Source of the DNA: a bacterium
GTDB lineage: Bacteria; Cyanobacteriota; Vampirovibrionia; Obscuribacterales; Obscuribacteraceae
Direction: 5' to 3'
DNA: 43,388 nucleotides
Assembly: GCA_018062085.1 (NCBI GenBank)
Contig: JAGOSY010000035.1
Location: forward strand, 1 to 43,388
Shown: positions 16,989 through 26,800 of the stretch, in pieces
How the letters are laid out: every line of letters starts with the position of its first letter
Numbering within the stretch: position 1 is the stretch's first letter
Translations under genes and position numbers: made by a program
Notes under the pieces: generated by a model
Seen by the model: only the letters and a program-made list of their open reading frames with translations
The model's database searches: none
What the model was told of the DNA's origin: nothing

Positions 16989-19900
16989 ATGGTCGAGATG
17001 TATCTACTGTGCAACATTGAACCCGCCGGGGAAATGTACGGGCCTGGCGAAAGCTACTTTGCCTTAAACCTTTCTGTCGCCTTTAAAGACGGCTCTGTTT
17101 TTAACCAAGGGGATGTAGTCGCATTCCTTCAACCATGGAATTGGACAATTGGTGACATTAAGCTGCGAGAGAAAGATGCTGCTAGTGTGTGGAGCGACGT
17201 AGCAACAACAAAAGTCAACGCACCTGTTGGGTTTCCCAAAACCGACCTTCTCCGCAAGGAGTTTACAGATAAACTGTCAGAGCAATTTATTGGCAGTTCT
17301 TTCGCTCCGACTAAATTTACGTATTCGTTCGATGCAAGTCCTCAGGGTTCCAGGCAAGAGCATGAGATTGATTCTGACGACGTTGAAATTAAAGGTGCAT
17401 GGCATGCGGCCTTAATGCACGTATCGACGTATCCATATCCGGTACCCCATCTTCTAAATTTGGTACAGCTATTTAAAGCTAACGTTAATTCAATTCTTGG
17501 CGAATTTGTGGCCGCTCCTGAATTCGCTATTACGTTAAATGGTGTTCCCTATAGTTTCACGTTACAGCCCACAAACGTACAAACGAATCAAGGATTCGAA
17601 GAGTGGACCTACTCGGTGCCGGTAGGTGGCGCGCACTCATGCATAGCGTTGATGTCACCGGCCAAGAAAGCGGACTCACTCTACGGCGCTGTTGACATGC
17701 AAACAGGTTGGGTCAAAAATACTGGCAGCTTCCTCGCCACTGATTGGAGTAGAGGTTTAAAGGCCAGTTGTTCAGCGTTATTCGATCTACCAAAACTGGG
17801 TTTTGAGTTTAACAAGGAACTCGGTGAAATATTTCTGGATTCGAAATCGAAAAATAATTCAGCATTGCTCTCTGAATTATTGGTACTAGGGTGGGCTGGC
17901 TTTCCTGAGAACTCGTTCTTAATTGCTCTAGAACAACATCTCATCTCACTCGTATCTGAAAGAGAGAGCGACAGCGCGAAACGTGTCGCTGCTGTTGCAC
18001 TGGTTAACAGTTTATTTAACAAGGTTTCACAGAAATGGCCTGCTGTCGCTGCGAACTGGAATTTATTTCAAAATGAATTATCAAAACAATGCAATGATCC
18101 AGACGCAGACCTGGAAATGCTTTGGGGCGCTACCGCAAAGACTGAGTCTCAAACGAAAGCCCTGGAGTTGTTGTTAAGCCAAGTCGTCGACGGTGACCCA
18201 CAGAAGGACCAATGGGCTCCATATATTGCCATACTTTGTACCGAAGTAGTGCCAAATATAAACCCAAAAGCTGCTAGACTCACAGCGTTAATTGACCTAC
18301 ATTGGGCATCACTGGCAGACTTAAGCGCTCCCCTACCGCCTAACTTTCCGGGTGCGTGCGCTGACCCTAAGTATTCAACTTTCTACACAAAGTTAGCAGC
18401 CAGACCAAGCGATCAACAGCGCTTTGTTTGCAATCTTGTTGAACGCATTCAAAAATATGCTTTAGGAAGATTAGGCCTCGATCCAAATGAACAGGACTAC
18501 GCTTTCATCAAACCAAATGTTCAACTTGTGCCAACGGATCCAACCCACGTTGTCAAACTAAAGCAATTCATTAAAGACTACGTGATCAAATTTGCCATAG
18601 AAAATCCACTAAAGAATGCCGTAGAACCTGATGTAGCTGATACAGCCACATTAGCCGAGTCACTGGTTCTAAAAATCGGCGGTCTAAATGAAGTCTCTGC
18701 CACCGATGACGTTCGAACTAGAATCAATGGATTTGGCGTATTGATCAGGCAATCTGGAAAACCAAACTGGTCTTGCCTTAATTTGGCTGATATCAGAGTT
18801 CCTCCTTACGCCGACCTTCGAGAGGTCGCTTACAATCGAAGTGATGTTCTCGCGGCATGCGCTGTGGTGCCGAGTAGGTTATGTGAAGTAGATTCTTTTC
18901 AGACAACGACAATATCGTATTCCAATAGACCACTTATCTCGGAAAGTCCAGACGCACTTTATTCAAATGAGGGATTTGAAAGCGCAGTAGATAGTTTTGA
19001 TAGTTGTGTCCTCTACAGCAACACCTATGGCAGGCCACAAGCGGATGGCAAAATCGTTACGCTACCGAGAGCACAATATGGAATTGATTACGATATGGCT
19101 GTATTCCGCATCCTTTCAGGCGGTCTTCTTGCGAAATCAATTGCTTCAACTCACCCAGCAGTTCTAAGCCAAAACTACGAAACAGTGATTGTTGATCCTA
19201 CAAGCATTTTTGTGACGTCATTTCGGCGATCAATTCCAGTCAGTGCACCAAGATTAATAACCCAAGAACTACCAACTATTCCTCAAGATGTCTTTCCCCT
19301 TGCTAGGAGCTTGGAGAAAATACTCGACTTCCAGTCGACTCAATCTAAGTCACCCACGCCATTGCTATTTCTCTATGACACGGTTCAAGGAGCGAACAAT
19401 CACACATTTCAGGTTCGCCCTCCGTCCATTGACCTAGATGTTTTTGACAGATGGAGTGGCGCCGAGCTAGACAAGAACGCTCGTATTGAAATATTTGCAG
19501 ACATCTTCAAATGTAGAGATGAAAATCTTGCGAAAGGCCGTACAAAGCAAAAAGGTTTTTGCGATGAAACGATTGATGATCCGGCAGTCACAAGCTATCT
19601 AATTCAAGCCGAAAGGCAAGACGCTTTAGCGAACGTCTCACAAACTTTGCTTACGGTGTCAAAGCCTCCGGGGACCGGACTCAAGTCCTTGCAATCAATT
19701 CCAGTGCACTTCAATGTCCAAATTGCTGAGTCCAAGGCTACCGATTTAAGTGTAAGTGGAAATGGTTCTGTGGCATCTCCACTTACGTTGTTGGTTCCTC
19801 GCGGGCAAGTATGGAAATTAACAATTTGTTCTGCCGTACTTAAAAGTTGTGCTTCAAAATTTCAAAGTAAATACTGGAATAGCGCGCCCAGATATCCCTC

Positions 19901-22094
19901 AGCGGTAGGTGAAACACACAGACTATTTGGTGAAACCACCCTGTTAGTGGAAGTAGCAACGAGAACAATGCCAACAGAGAATGAACTATTCCGCGCGGTC
20001 TCTTGTGTACATGATTCTAAGTCAAACAATCTACTTGTAAATCTAGCTAGTAGTCCAACTAGTGGGCAAGCTCCTACAGTAAACAGTTCTCACTACTTAT
20101 CACGAATTGAGGTAATCTTCCAAAGATGGCGCTGGCAAGGAAGACCCCTGCCGGATGGCTTTGATTTTTATTCAGACCTTCAGCAGTTCGAAGCCATGGA
20201 CGGTGCTCTATTTGGCGAGCGTAGCCGCAACGACTACACGGTTCATGAGGCTCGTGTCGACTTCTCAGATCCGGCGAACACAACAAGTGAACTCGTTGCA
20301 ATTCCCCTCTTCGCAAACAAAGGCGCTGATTATTTTCGAGTGGCGATAAGAGCCCACAGTCGTTACGAAGGGATTTATCCAAACACTTCAAGAGACACGA
20401 GAGATAGCCAAAAACCAGGCATACCGGATTCTTGGATTAGAACAAAAATCGCACCACGGAGACTTGGTGACCTTCCAGCGCCAAAAGTAAAAATGGTAGT
20501 ACCTTTAACGGAACCTTTAACAGACTCAATTACGGTTCCCAACGGGCAGCCCATCCCAGGTTTGCTGGTGATCCTTGAAGAGCCATGGTTCGCACTTGGC
20601 GGTCTCGCTGAAAATTTCAAAGCCGAAATCGTGGAAACTGTCACGCAAGACCAACAGCAGCGTTTCCTGGAATTTGGATATGATCCTATACTTTCCTATG
20701 AAGTTGCTCCAACTCAAGTGGAAAGCTCCAAACCATCGCCAATCGGCGTGCTGAATTGCAAAGGACCAATTGGCTACACTTTTGATACTGACACCGATGC
20801 ACCGAAGCTGGTGAACACATCGTTTATCGTCCCCGCGCCAGAATTTAATAATCCACTTAACTCAAGTTTGGCTTGGAGTTTCGCAAAACTTCGATTTCAG
20901 AGGACAATTAAACATGAAAATGGCCAGGAAACATTGTCGCCGTTTACGCCAGGTGTCTGGTGCCAATACCTCCCGCCAGCCTCACACTACAATTTTGCCG
21001 CTGCTCAAAGTGCAATATCGATAGCGGACAGGCTTCGTGTCTCAACGCTGCAGCTCGTTGACATCTCAACAGATCAGTCTGCAAGCAAGCTCTGCTTGAT
21101 TGAGCCAAAGAATTACCCGTACCGGTTAATACCGCAACCAGAACAGGGCCTTAGCGAAGATTCAACTATTGGCTTCAAGCATCTCGTATTAGTCACAGCT
21201 AGATTGACAGATGCATTTGGCAAAAATAGCTGCGAATCATTTTTGGGGTTCTATGAATTTGAAGACTCTGGATTTTTAAAGCAAGTCTATCCGCCTACGA
21301 GCGTTAAGAAATCACCAAGCGTAAAGCTTGTAGCAAGGGTTTTAGAAATCCAATTCAAAAAACATCCGGCGTCGACTGATTGGTCGAAGCTCATAGAACT
21401 CTTATTTCCAAATCTAAGTAATGACGTCTTAGAACACCTCGATTATGAATTGAAAGACTGTGAAGCACGAATTGTTCGAATTTCGGAACCTTGCGAGCAA
21501 GGAACGAAGGAGCCCTATATTGCCACCTATAGTCAATCAGCCGTAGATGTGATAAAGAGCTTTAACTCACCTGTATACCATCTGTACTTGGATGCAAGAG
21601 AAAGGCTTGCGATCGGCTTTGGTTCAGTAATAGACTCGGCTGACGAGGCTGCGGAATTGACAATGGTGTATCCAAAGATAGGAGAGCTGAAAAATATTCG
21701 ATTAGTGACGGCCAGCGACGATGAGAAACGCTTTGAATTTGAAAATATTCGAGTGGCTCCATCGTGCCCAGGAGATCCAGATGCTTATAGGGCTTTGGCA
21801 CAACTACTCATGTCCGATTCGGAAATGGAAGGCCTATTTCATTTAAAAATGCGCACCGCTGAGCGTAATTTGAAGACAGTATTTGCCGAATACGAATCCT
21901 ATCCGAAGGACGTAAAAACTGCTCTACTAGATATGATGTATGACCTGGGAGCGACTAAATTTCAAGTGTTCGTACAGTTTCAACCAGCCATAAAATCCCG
22001 AAACTGGAAATTAGCTGCCCAACGATCTCAAAGGTCTCGAGTATCAGCAGAAAGAAATCAGTTTATATATACGCTACTTGCAAATAGTCAGTAA
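16989..22094 (+). CDS. Giant 1701-aa protein with C-terminal lysozyme-like lobe
   Basis: A 1701-aa protein with AGGAG 6 bases before the ATG. Most of it has no recognisable domain and is mixed alpha/beta, with an alpha-helical stretch at about 290-420. The last ~80 residues (about 1620-1701) resemble the C-terminal lobe of T4-type/GH24 lysozymes: 'YPKDVKTALLDMMYDLG', then '...F..F..AI..RNWKLAAQRSQRS' and 'AERNQFIYTLL'. The N-terminal lysozyme lobe, with the catalytic Glu and the GYGH-type motif, is not visible upstream, so this is probably a peptidoglycan-binding or structural relic rather than an active muramidase. No signal peptide is present. It is tightly coupled to both neighbours (9 and 14 bases). 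Confidence 0.8.
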   Translation: MVEMYLLCNIEPAGEMYGPGESYFALNLSVAFKDGSVFNQGDVVAFLQPWNWTIGDIKLREKDAASVWSDVATTKVNAPVGFPKTDLLRKEFTDKLSEQFIGSSFAPTKFTYSFDASPQGSRQEHEIDSDDVEIKGAWHAALMHVSTYPYPVPHLLNLVQLFKANVNSILGEFVAAPEFAITLNGVPYSFTLQPTNVQTNQGFEEWTYSVPVGGAHSCIALMSPAKKADSLYGAVDMQTGWVKNTGSFLATDWSRGLKASCSALFDLPKLGFEFNKELGEIFLDSKSKNNSALLSELLVLGWAGFPENSFLIALEQHLISLVSERESDSAKRVAAVALVNSLFNKVSQKWPAVAANWNLFQNELSKQCNDPDADLEMLWGATAKTESQTKALELLLSQVVDGDPQKDQWAPYIAILCTEVVPNINPKAARLTALIDLHWASLADLSAPLPPNFPGACADPKYSTFYTKLAARPSDQQRFVCNLVERIQKYALGRLGLDPNEQDYAFIKPNVQLVPTDPTHVVKLKQFIKDYVIKFAIENPLKNAVEPDVADTATLAESLVLKIGGLNEVSATDDVRTRINGFGVLIRQSGKPNWSCLNLADIRVPPYADLREVAYNRSDVLAACAVVPSRLCEVDSFQTTTISYSNRPLISESPDALYSNEGFESAVDSFDSCVLYSNTYGRPQADGKIVTLPRAQYGIDYDMAVFRILSGGLLAKSIASTHPAVLSQNYETVIVDPTSIFVTSFRRSIPVSAPRLITQELPTIPQDVFPLARSLEKILDFQSTQSKSPTPLLFLYDTVQGANNHTFQVRPPSIDLDVFDRWSGAELDKNARIEIFADIFKCRDENLAKGRTKQKGFCDETIDDPAVTSYLIQAERQDALANVSQTLLTVSKPPGTGLKSLQSIPVHFNVQIAESKATDLSVSGNGSVASPLTLLVPRGQVWKLTICSAVLKSCASKFQSKYWNSAPRYPSAVGETHRLFGETTLLVEVATRTMPTENELFRAVSCVHDSKSNNLLVNLASSPTSGQAPTVNSSHYLSRIEVIFQRWRWQGRPLPDGFDFYSDLQQFEAMDGALFGERSRNDYTVHEARVDFSDPANTTSELVAIPLFANKGADYFRVAIRAHSRYEGIYPNTSRDTRDSQKPGIPDSWIRTKIAPRRLGDLPAPKVKMVVPLTEPLTDSITVPNGQPIPGLLVILEEPWFALGGLAENFKAEIVETVTQDQQQRFLEFGYDPILSYEVAPTQVESSKPSPIGVLNCKGPIGYTFDTDTDAPKLVNTSFIVPAPEFNNPLNSSLAWSFAKLRFQRTIKHENGQETLSPFTPGVWCQYLPPASHYNFAAAQSAISIADRLRVSTLQLVDISTDQSASKLCLIEPKNYPYRLIPQPEQGLSEDSTIGFKHLVLVTARLTDAFGKNSCESFLGFYEFEDSGFLKQVYPPTSVKKSPSVKLVARVLEIQFKKHPASTDWSKLIELLFPNLSNDVLEHLDYELKDCEARIVRISEPCEQGTKEPYIATYSQSAVDVIKSFNSPVYHLYLDARERLAIGFGSVIDSADEAAELTMVYPKIGELKNIRLVTASDDEKRFEFENIRVAPSCPGDPDAYRALAQLLMSDSEMEGLFHLKMRTAERNLKTVFAEYESYPKDVKTALLDMMYDLGATKFQVFVQFQPAIKSRNWKLAAQRSQRSRVSAERNQFIYTLLANSQ

Positions 22095-22108
22095 CCAAAG
22101 AGGAACGT

Positions 22109-22684
22109 ATGACACTCCGTCAAAAATTGTTAGCATTTTCAATTGGCGCTGCGAATCTGAACTACTTGTTCGTCCCGGCTCTTGCCGACAGCATTGTATT
22201 GGACAAACGGACAGCTTCTAGCAATACAGCGTATCAAGTGCAATTCTGCGCAAGAAATTCTCCTGGCAACAAAGAGTTTCCGGGGCACTGTTACATGGTG
22301 TGGTCCAAACAAACTGGCGTTGGGCCTATCACGAAAAATAGTTATGGTTTTTATCCAAATCCAGACGCTAGCATTAAACTGTGGAAACTCGCTACATTTC
22401 CAGGTCAAGTCATGCCTGAAGATTCTAGTCAAACAAATCCAACCGACTGTACGGTCACGGTTTTGGTGAGTGAAGATGCCTATAACGCCAGTAATATCAA
22501 ACGTAAATCATACGAGACTCAGAACTATGTGGCAGGTTTAAACGATTGCGTCAGTGCCTGTAACGACATTGCAGCATCTGTAGATATAAAACATCTAGAT
22601 GGAACTAGTGCTACCAAACCCAAAACATTTATTCATGAGTTATTCGACTTAAATAAAAATGATTCAATTCATCCACCACCCTGA
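22109..22684 (+). CDS. Small exported protein, possible permuted papain-fold hydrolase
   Basis: A 191-aa protein with a signal peptide (residues 1-26, ending ALA) and a GAGG ribosome binding site 5 bases before the ATG. The mature part contains 'FPGHCYMVW' (H60) before 'GLNDCVSACNDIA' (C147). This His-before-Cys order, with the Cys opening a helix, matches circularly permuted NlpC/P60-papain-like hydrolases, which cut peptidoglycan cross-links or amide/ester bonds. The match is by pattern only and the fold is unproven. Several extra Cys residues could form disulphides in the periplasm. It follows the 1701-aa giant gene by 14 bases and is likely translated with it. Confidence 0.6.
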   Translation: MTLRQKLLAFSIGAANLNYLFVPALADSIVLDKRTASSNTAYQVQFCARNSPGNKEFPGHCYMVWSKQTGVGPITKNSYGFYPNPDASIKLWKLATFPGQVMPEDSSQTNPTDCTVTVLVSEDAYNASNIKRKSYETQNYVAGLNDCVSACNDIAASVDIKHLDGTSATKPKTFIHELFDLNKNDSIHPPP

Positions 22685-22778
22685 CAGTTGGATGCAATTT
22701 CTATTTTTCCGGTGATGTCTGTCCTGTCACTTTGGACGTTAAAAGTGAACACCGCATAAACAAGAAAGGAACCTTACA

Positions 22779-23840
22779 ATGAGAACCATACTTATAAGTA
22801 TCTGCCAAATAGTTCTTCTTTATGGGTTGGCAATACCAGTCAGCTGCGAGACGACGGCAAACACAAACCCGTATTTTGAAAGAGCGAACTTGAATGCCGC
22901 ATCGCCGGAAGCTTTGACCGAACTAGGCGTGTCTATGGGAGCAGAGGAAACAAAGTTTAAGGGCGGATGCAAGCCGACAATAGTGAAAGATGGTCCCGCT
23001 ATTCCAGTCTATTTCGCTTCAGCGTCTGATAAGTATGGCCACTTTGGGATCGCATCGAAAGCTACAGGTGATTACCATGATGCCCAAGTGAAGGCGAATA
23101 TTGATGATTTGACCGGCCAAATCAACAAGTATTTGAATACGAACAAAAAAGCAAATCTTTTAGTATTTGTGCACGGTTGCTGCCAAGACTTTCCATGCGC
23201 GTACAGCAGCGCCGCAGAACTTGCACGAGAATCAAAGATGCCCGTTCTGCTCTATTCGTGGTTGTCAGTCCCCTATCATGTCACAGGGCCACTAACCACA
23301 ATTGCATCGCATGCCGGTTACAGCGAGAACGAGGCTAATTGCGAGGTTTCACAAAGCATGTTTCGAGACTTTTTCACAAGCCTGGAATCGCGAATTAGTT
23401 ACCCGAATCGCGTAGTTCTCATAGCACACAGTATGGGAAATAGACTTCTAACTTCAGAACTAGAGTTCCGGCACGAAATCACAAAGACGAATCCGAGTGC
23501 AAAACAATTTAAGGCTGTAATATTCGCGTGCGCAGATGTACCGGCGCAAGCTTTCATAAAGAATAAGAGCGCAATAGCGGCCAACTGCACGAACACGTGG
23601 GTGCTGAAGAACAACATAGATGCGGCTTTGGATGCCTCATCGAAAGTGCACAACGGTCGACGCCTTGGAAATCCAAACGAACTGGTCGAGCAAATAAAAG
23701 GGAACGGAGTCGTAGTCGTGGACATCCAAACAGTGCGAGGCAAAGAACATGCCATGCCATACGCGATTATTACGTCGCTCATCAATGGAAACAAGAGGGC
23801 ATTCCAAGATTCTGAACCGTCATTGAAAATCGCCAAGTAA
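22779..23840 (+). CDS. Exported alpha/beta-hydrolase (DUF900-type esterase)
   Basis: A 353-aa protein with a signal peptide (about 1-23) and AAAGGA 8 bases upstream. The alpha/beta hydrolase landmarks are the oxyanion turn 'LLVFVHGCCQDF', the nucleophile elbow 'IAHSMGNRLL' (S218), an acid at about D253 ('FACADVPAQAF') and a His at about H324 ('GKEHAMPYAI'). The layout matches DUF900 hydrolases, usually annotated as esterase/lipase. Two adjacent Cys after the HG turn are unusual and may form a disulphide. It sits between the small exported protein and the TPR-CHAT gene (94 and 26 bases), suggesting a hydrolytic activity in the periplasm for the same system. The substrate is unknown. Confidence 0.82.
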   Translation: MRTILISICQIVLLYGLAIPVSCETTANTNPYFERANLNAASPEALTELGVSMGAEETKFKGGCKPTIVKDGPAIPVYFASASDKYGHFGIASKATGDYHDAQVKANIDDLTGQINKYLNTNKKANLLVFVHGCCQDFPCAYSSAAELARESKMPVLLYSWLSVPYHVTGPLTTIASHAGYSENEANCEVSQSMFRDFFTSLESRISYPNRVVLIAHSMGNRLLTSELEFRHEITKTNPSAKQFKAVIFACADVPAQAFIKNKSAIAANCTNTWVLKNNIDAALDASSKVHNGRRLGNPNELVEQIKGNGVVVVDIQTVRGKEHAMPYAIITSLINGNKRAFQDSEPSLKIAK

Positions 23841-23866
23841 TTAGAAATCAGAATGAACTGGAAATA

Positions 23867-26800
23867 ATGGTGAGCAGACAAAAGCCTCATTCAGCACCTC
23901 GCATGATTGCACAAACTGGCAGGATACTGCTTGCGGGTGCAATGACATTGTTTGTACTGTCATCCGCCGCGCGAGCGAGTGAACAACGTCCGACCTATTC
24001 ACAGTTAATGGGCTGTGCGAACAAGGCGCTGGAAGACCACGACTTCGCTCAAGCACGAAGCTTCTTCCAAGCCGCGAAGGAGGATGCAGAAAAACGAGGC
24101 GCAAAACTCCAAAGCGCCGCTGCGGTCGAAGGACTTGCCGACTCTTATGGTGGGAGGGGCGAATGGAACTGGAAGGAAGCAGAGCCATACTACCGCGCTG
24201 CACTCAAGCTTGCATCACAGGCAATTGGAGAGTACGACGAGCGACTAGTGCATTATCTAGAAAACTCAGCCAATGCGCATCAACGAATTGCGGACTACGA
24301 CATAGCTACGGACGAAGTGACGCGTGAAATTGAGATTCTAAAGAGGTCACAGCCCGGTTCAGCATTACTTGGCACACGATATAGCTATAGAGCAATGATT
24401 GCTGCGGACAACGGGCGTTATGCAGAAGCACACAAAGACCATAAACTGGCCCAGGACACCTTCGCTAAGCTAACACCACCGGATCTAAATTGGATCGCTA
24501 TGGATTGCCAAAACGAATCTGTCACTTACGAGAAGCAAGGCAAATACCATCTCGCTGAATCGTTGATACAAAAATCGCTGAAATTGCGTAAGCGCCCAGG
24601 CGCAGATCCGGATAGCGTATACCTTCCAACAAAACGACTTGCAGAGTTCTGCTACGGTCAAAGCCGAATCACCGAAGCACGAACGGCTTATCAGGAGGCG
24701 TACAACATTTGGTCAAAGACAAAAGACGGCGCCACGCACCCGTATACAGCTTATGCGTTGCAAGGAATGGCTTGTATCGACATTAGAGATGGAAATTTCG
24801 CACAGGCACAACAGGAACTAGACCGAGTTCTTCAAATCCTGAAAAAGGAACATGGTCCAGACCACTTTATAGTCGGTAAATGCCTTTCGCTATTGGCGCA
24901 GTGCAAAGAAGGGCAAGGAGAGAATGCGGAAGCATTGAGCTTATACAGCAAAGCACTCGAACTTCACGAGAAATCTTTACCAGAAGATCATCCTTCCACT
25001 TGTGCCGCACTAGTAAATCTCGCGGATTTTTACCAACGTTCGAGCCAAATGGATCAGGCGCTCCCTCGTTTTTGTAAAGCGATCTCTTTGTATGAACATC
25101 GATTGGGAAAATTGCATCCCGCGTTGATCCCTGCGCTCAGGAGCGCTGCTGGTATCGAATTTGCGCAAGCCAACTATGATGCAGCGGAACGTGATCTTCG
25201 TCGCGCTGCGCACCTGCAGCAATTGAGCTTGCGCGAAGGTCAGCGTTCAATAAACAATCGCTTGAAGGAAATAGCACTGAAAGCACACAAAACGTTCATT
25301 GATGATCTCGCTGAGTTTTGCTGTCGCGAGATTGAGTTGACCCCCAACACTTGTGCAGTTGCAAATGAAATTCGAACAGGTCGTTACGATAACGTCGCGA
25401 AAATGGCACAACAACGGCTGCTGACTCTGCCATCGAAGGCAGATCCGCACGAACGGCTGCACTTGCTGTACCTAGCTGGTTTCGCTCATTACAAGTTGAA
25501 CAAACCAACCGAACTAGCGGAAGTCGGAAAACGCCTGCAGGAGTTCCGAGGAAGAGCCGGAGCGGATGAAAAATACCTCGTTTCGCTCGCCTTATTGCAA
25601 GCGCAGCAGGATCCAACTTACTGCGTGTTCAGCGTACTTTCCGGTGCAATCAATGATCCTAGCGCTGATCCTCTATCAGAAGCACTAGCGAAAACTGAAG
25701 TCGGTGTTGATTTCAATCTCCTTGGAGCCAATGGCGATTCTTGGTTAAAAGCAGGCTGTGACGCGTTACACAAACATGCGCAACAGCCTGGAAAGCCAGT
25801 CTCGGTATTAATATCAGACGCGCTTTCCACAGCTGGGTACTGCCAGTCCGCTACTGACGGGCAATCGAAAGATGCGCAATCAAACATTGACGGAGCAGTG
25901 GCTATTCTCCGTCAATCCACCGAGGTAGCAACATGTAAAAAGTTGCTTAGACTGGCAAGCGCGGAACGCTTGATGGGTCAATTCGGAAAGGCTTCCGCAA
26001 TAGCATCCGTTGCTCTTTCCAAGGCGATAGCCATAGGAGATGTGGCGGAATGTAGGATCGAACAAGCGAAAATTGCTTCGGAACACGAAGATTTTACTAA
26101 GGCAAAAATATTCGCGTATCAAGCGCTAGAAAAAGGCAAATTGCTTCAAACTACAAATCCTGAGGCTTACGCTGATACCTTAGATGTTACTGCGCAGGTA
26201 TTTTTAGCGTCGAACGATGTAGTTAATGAAAAGGAAGGCGTAGACAATGTCACCAAAGCTCTGGAGCTATGCAGAAAATCAGTTGCGATCCGGCAAAAGA
26301 AACGGCCAACACTGCCCTATCTACTTTCGCTCGTTGATTTAGCAACAATCGAAGGCGAAGCAAATCATCTTGCGCTGGCCAAATCTGCATTTGAAAAAGC
26401 AAAAAATCTTTTGGCTCAGCCGGAATTTGCTGATCAGCAGATAGTGCTAGGTGCTGTCGACTCCGGTCTGGGAAATATCTCGTTACGGCAGGCTAAGTAT
26501 AGCGAGGCTATTAATAGGTACAACGAGGCTTTGGAAATACACGTAGCGGACCATTCGTCTCAAGGAATTCTAGACGCTAGTGCAGATTTAAATGCACTTG
26601 CAATAGTGAACAGCAAGCTGAATAAGGATGACGACGCTCGAAACTGCGCATTAAATGCGGCTGCGATGCTTGACAAATATATCATCCAGGTTTTTCCGCA
26701 ACTGTCATTTGCAGAGCAGTGCTCCTTTGCCGATCAAACGACCGACGAACTGGATTTCCTGTTAACCTACTGCACATCGCCGAAATCACTGCCGACTTCC

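Noticed and set aside
23399..23890. 163-codon antisense frame over the esterase gene
   Set aside because: It is antisense to a well-supported esterase with signal peptide and catalytic triad; its own translation has no motif.
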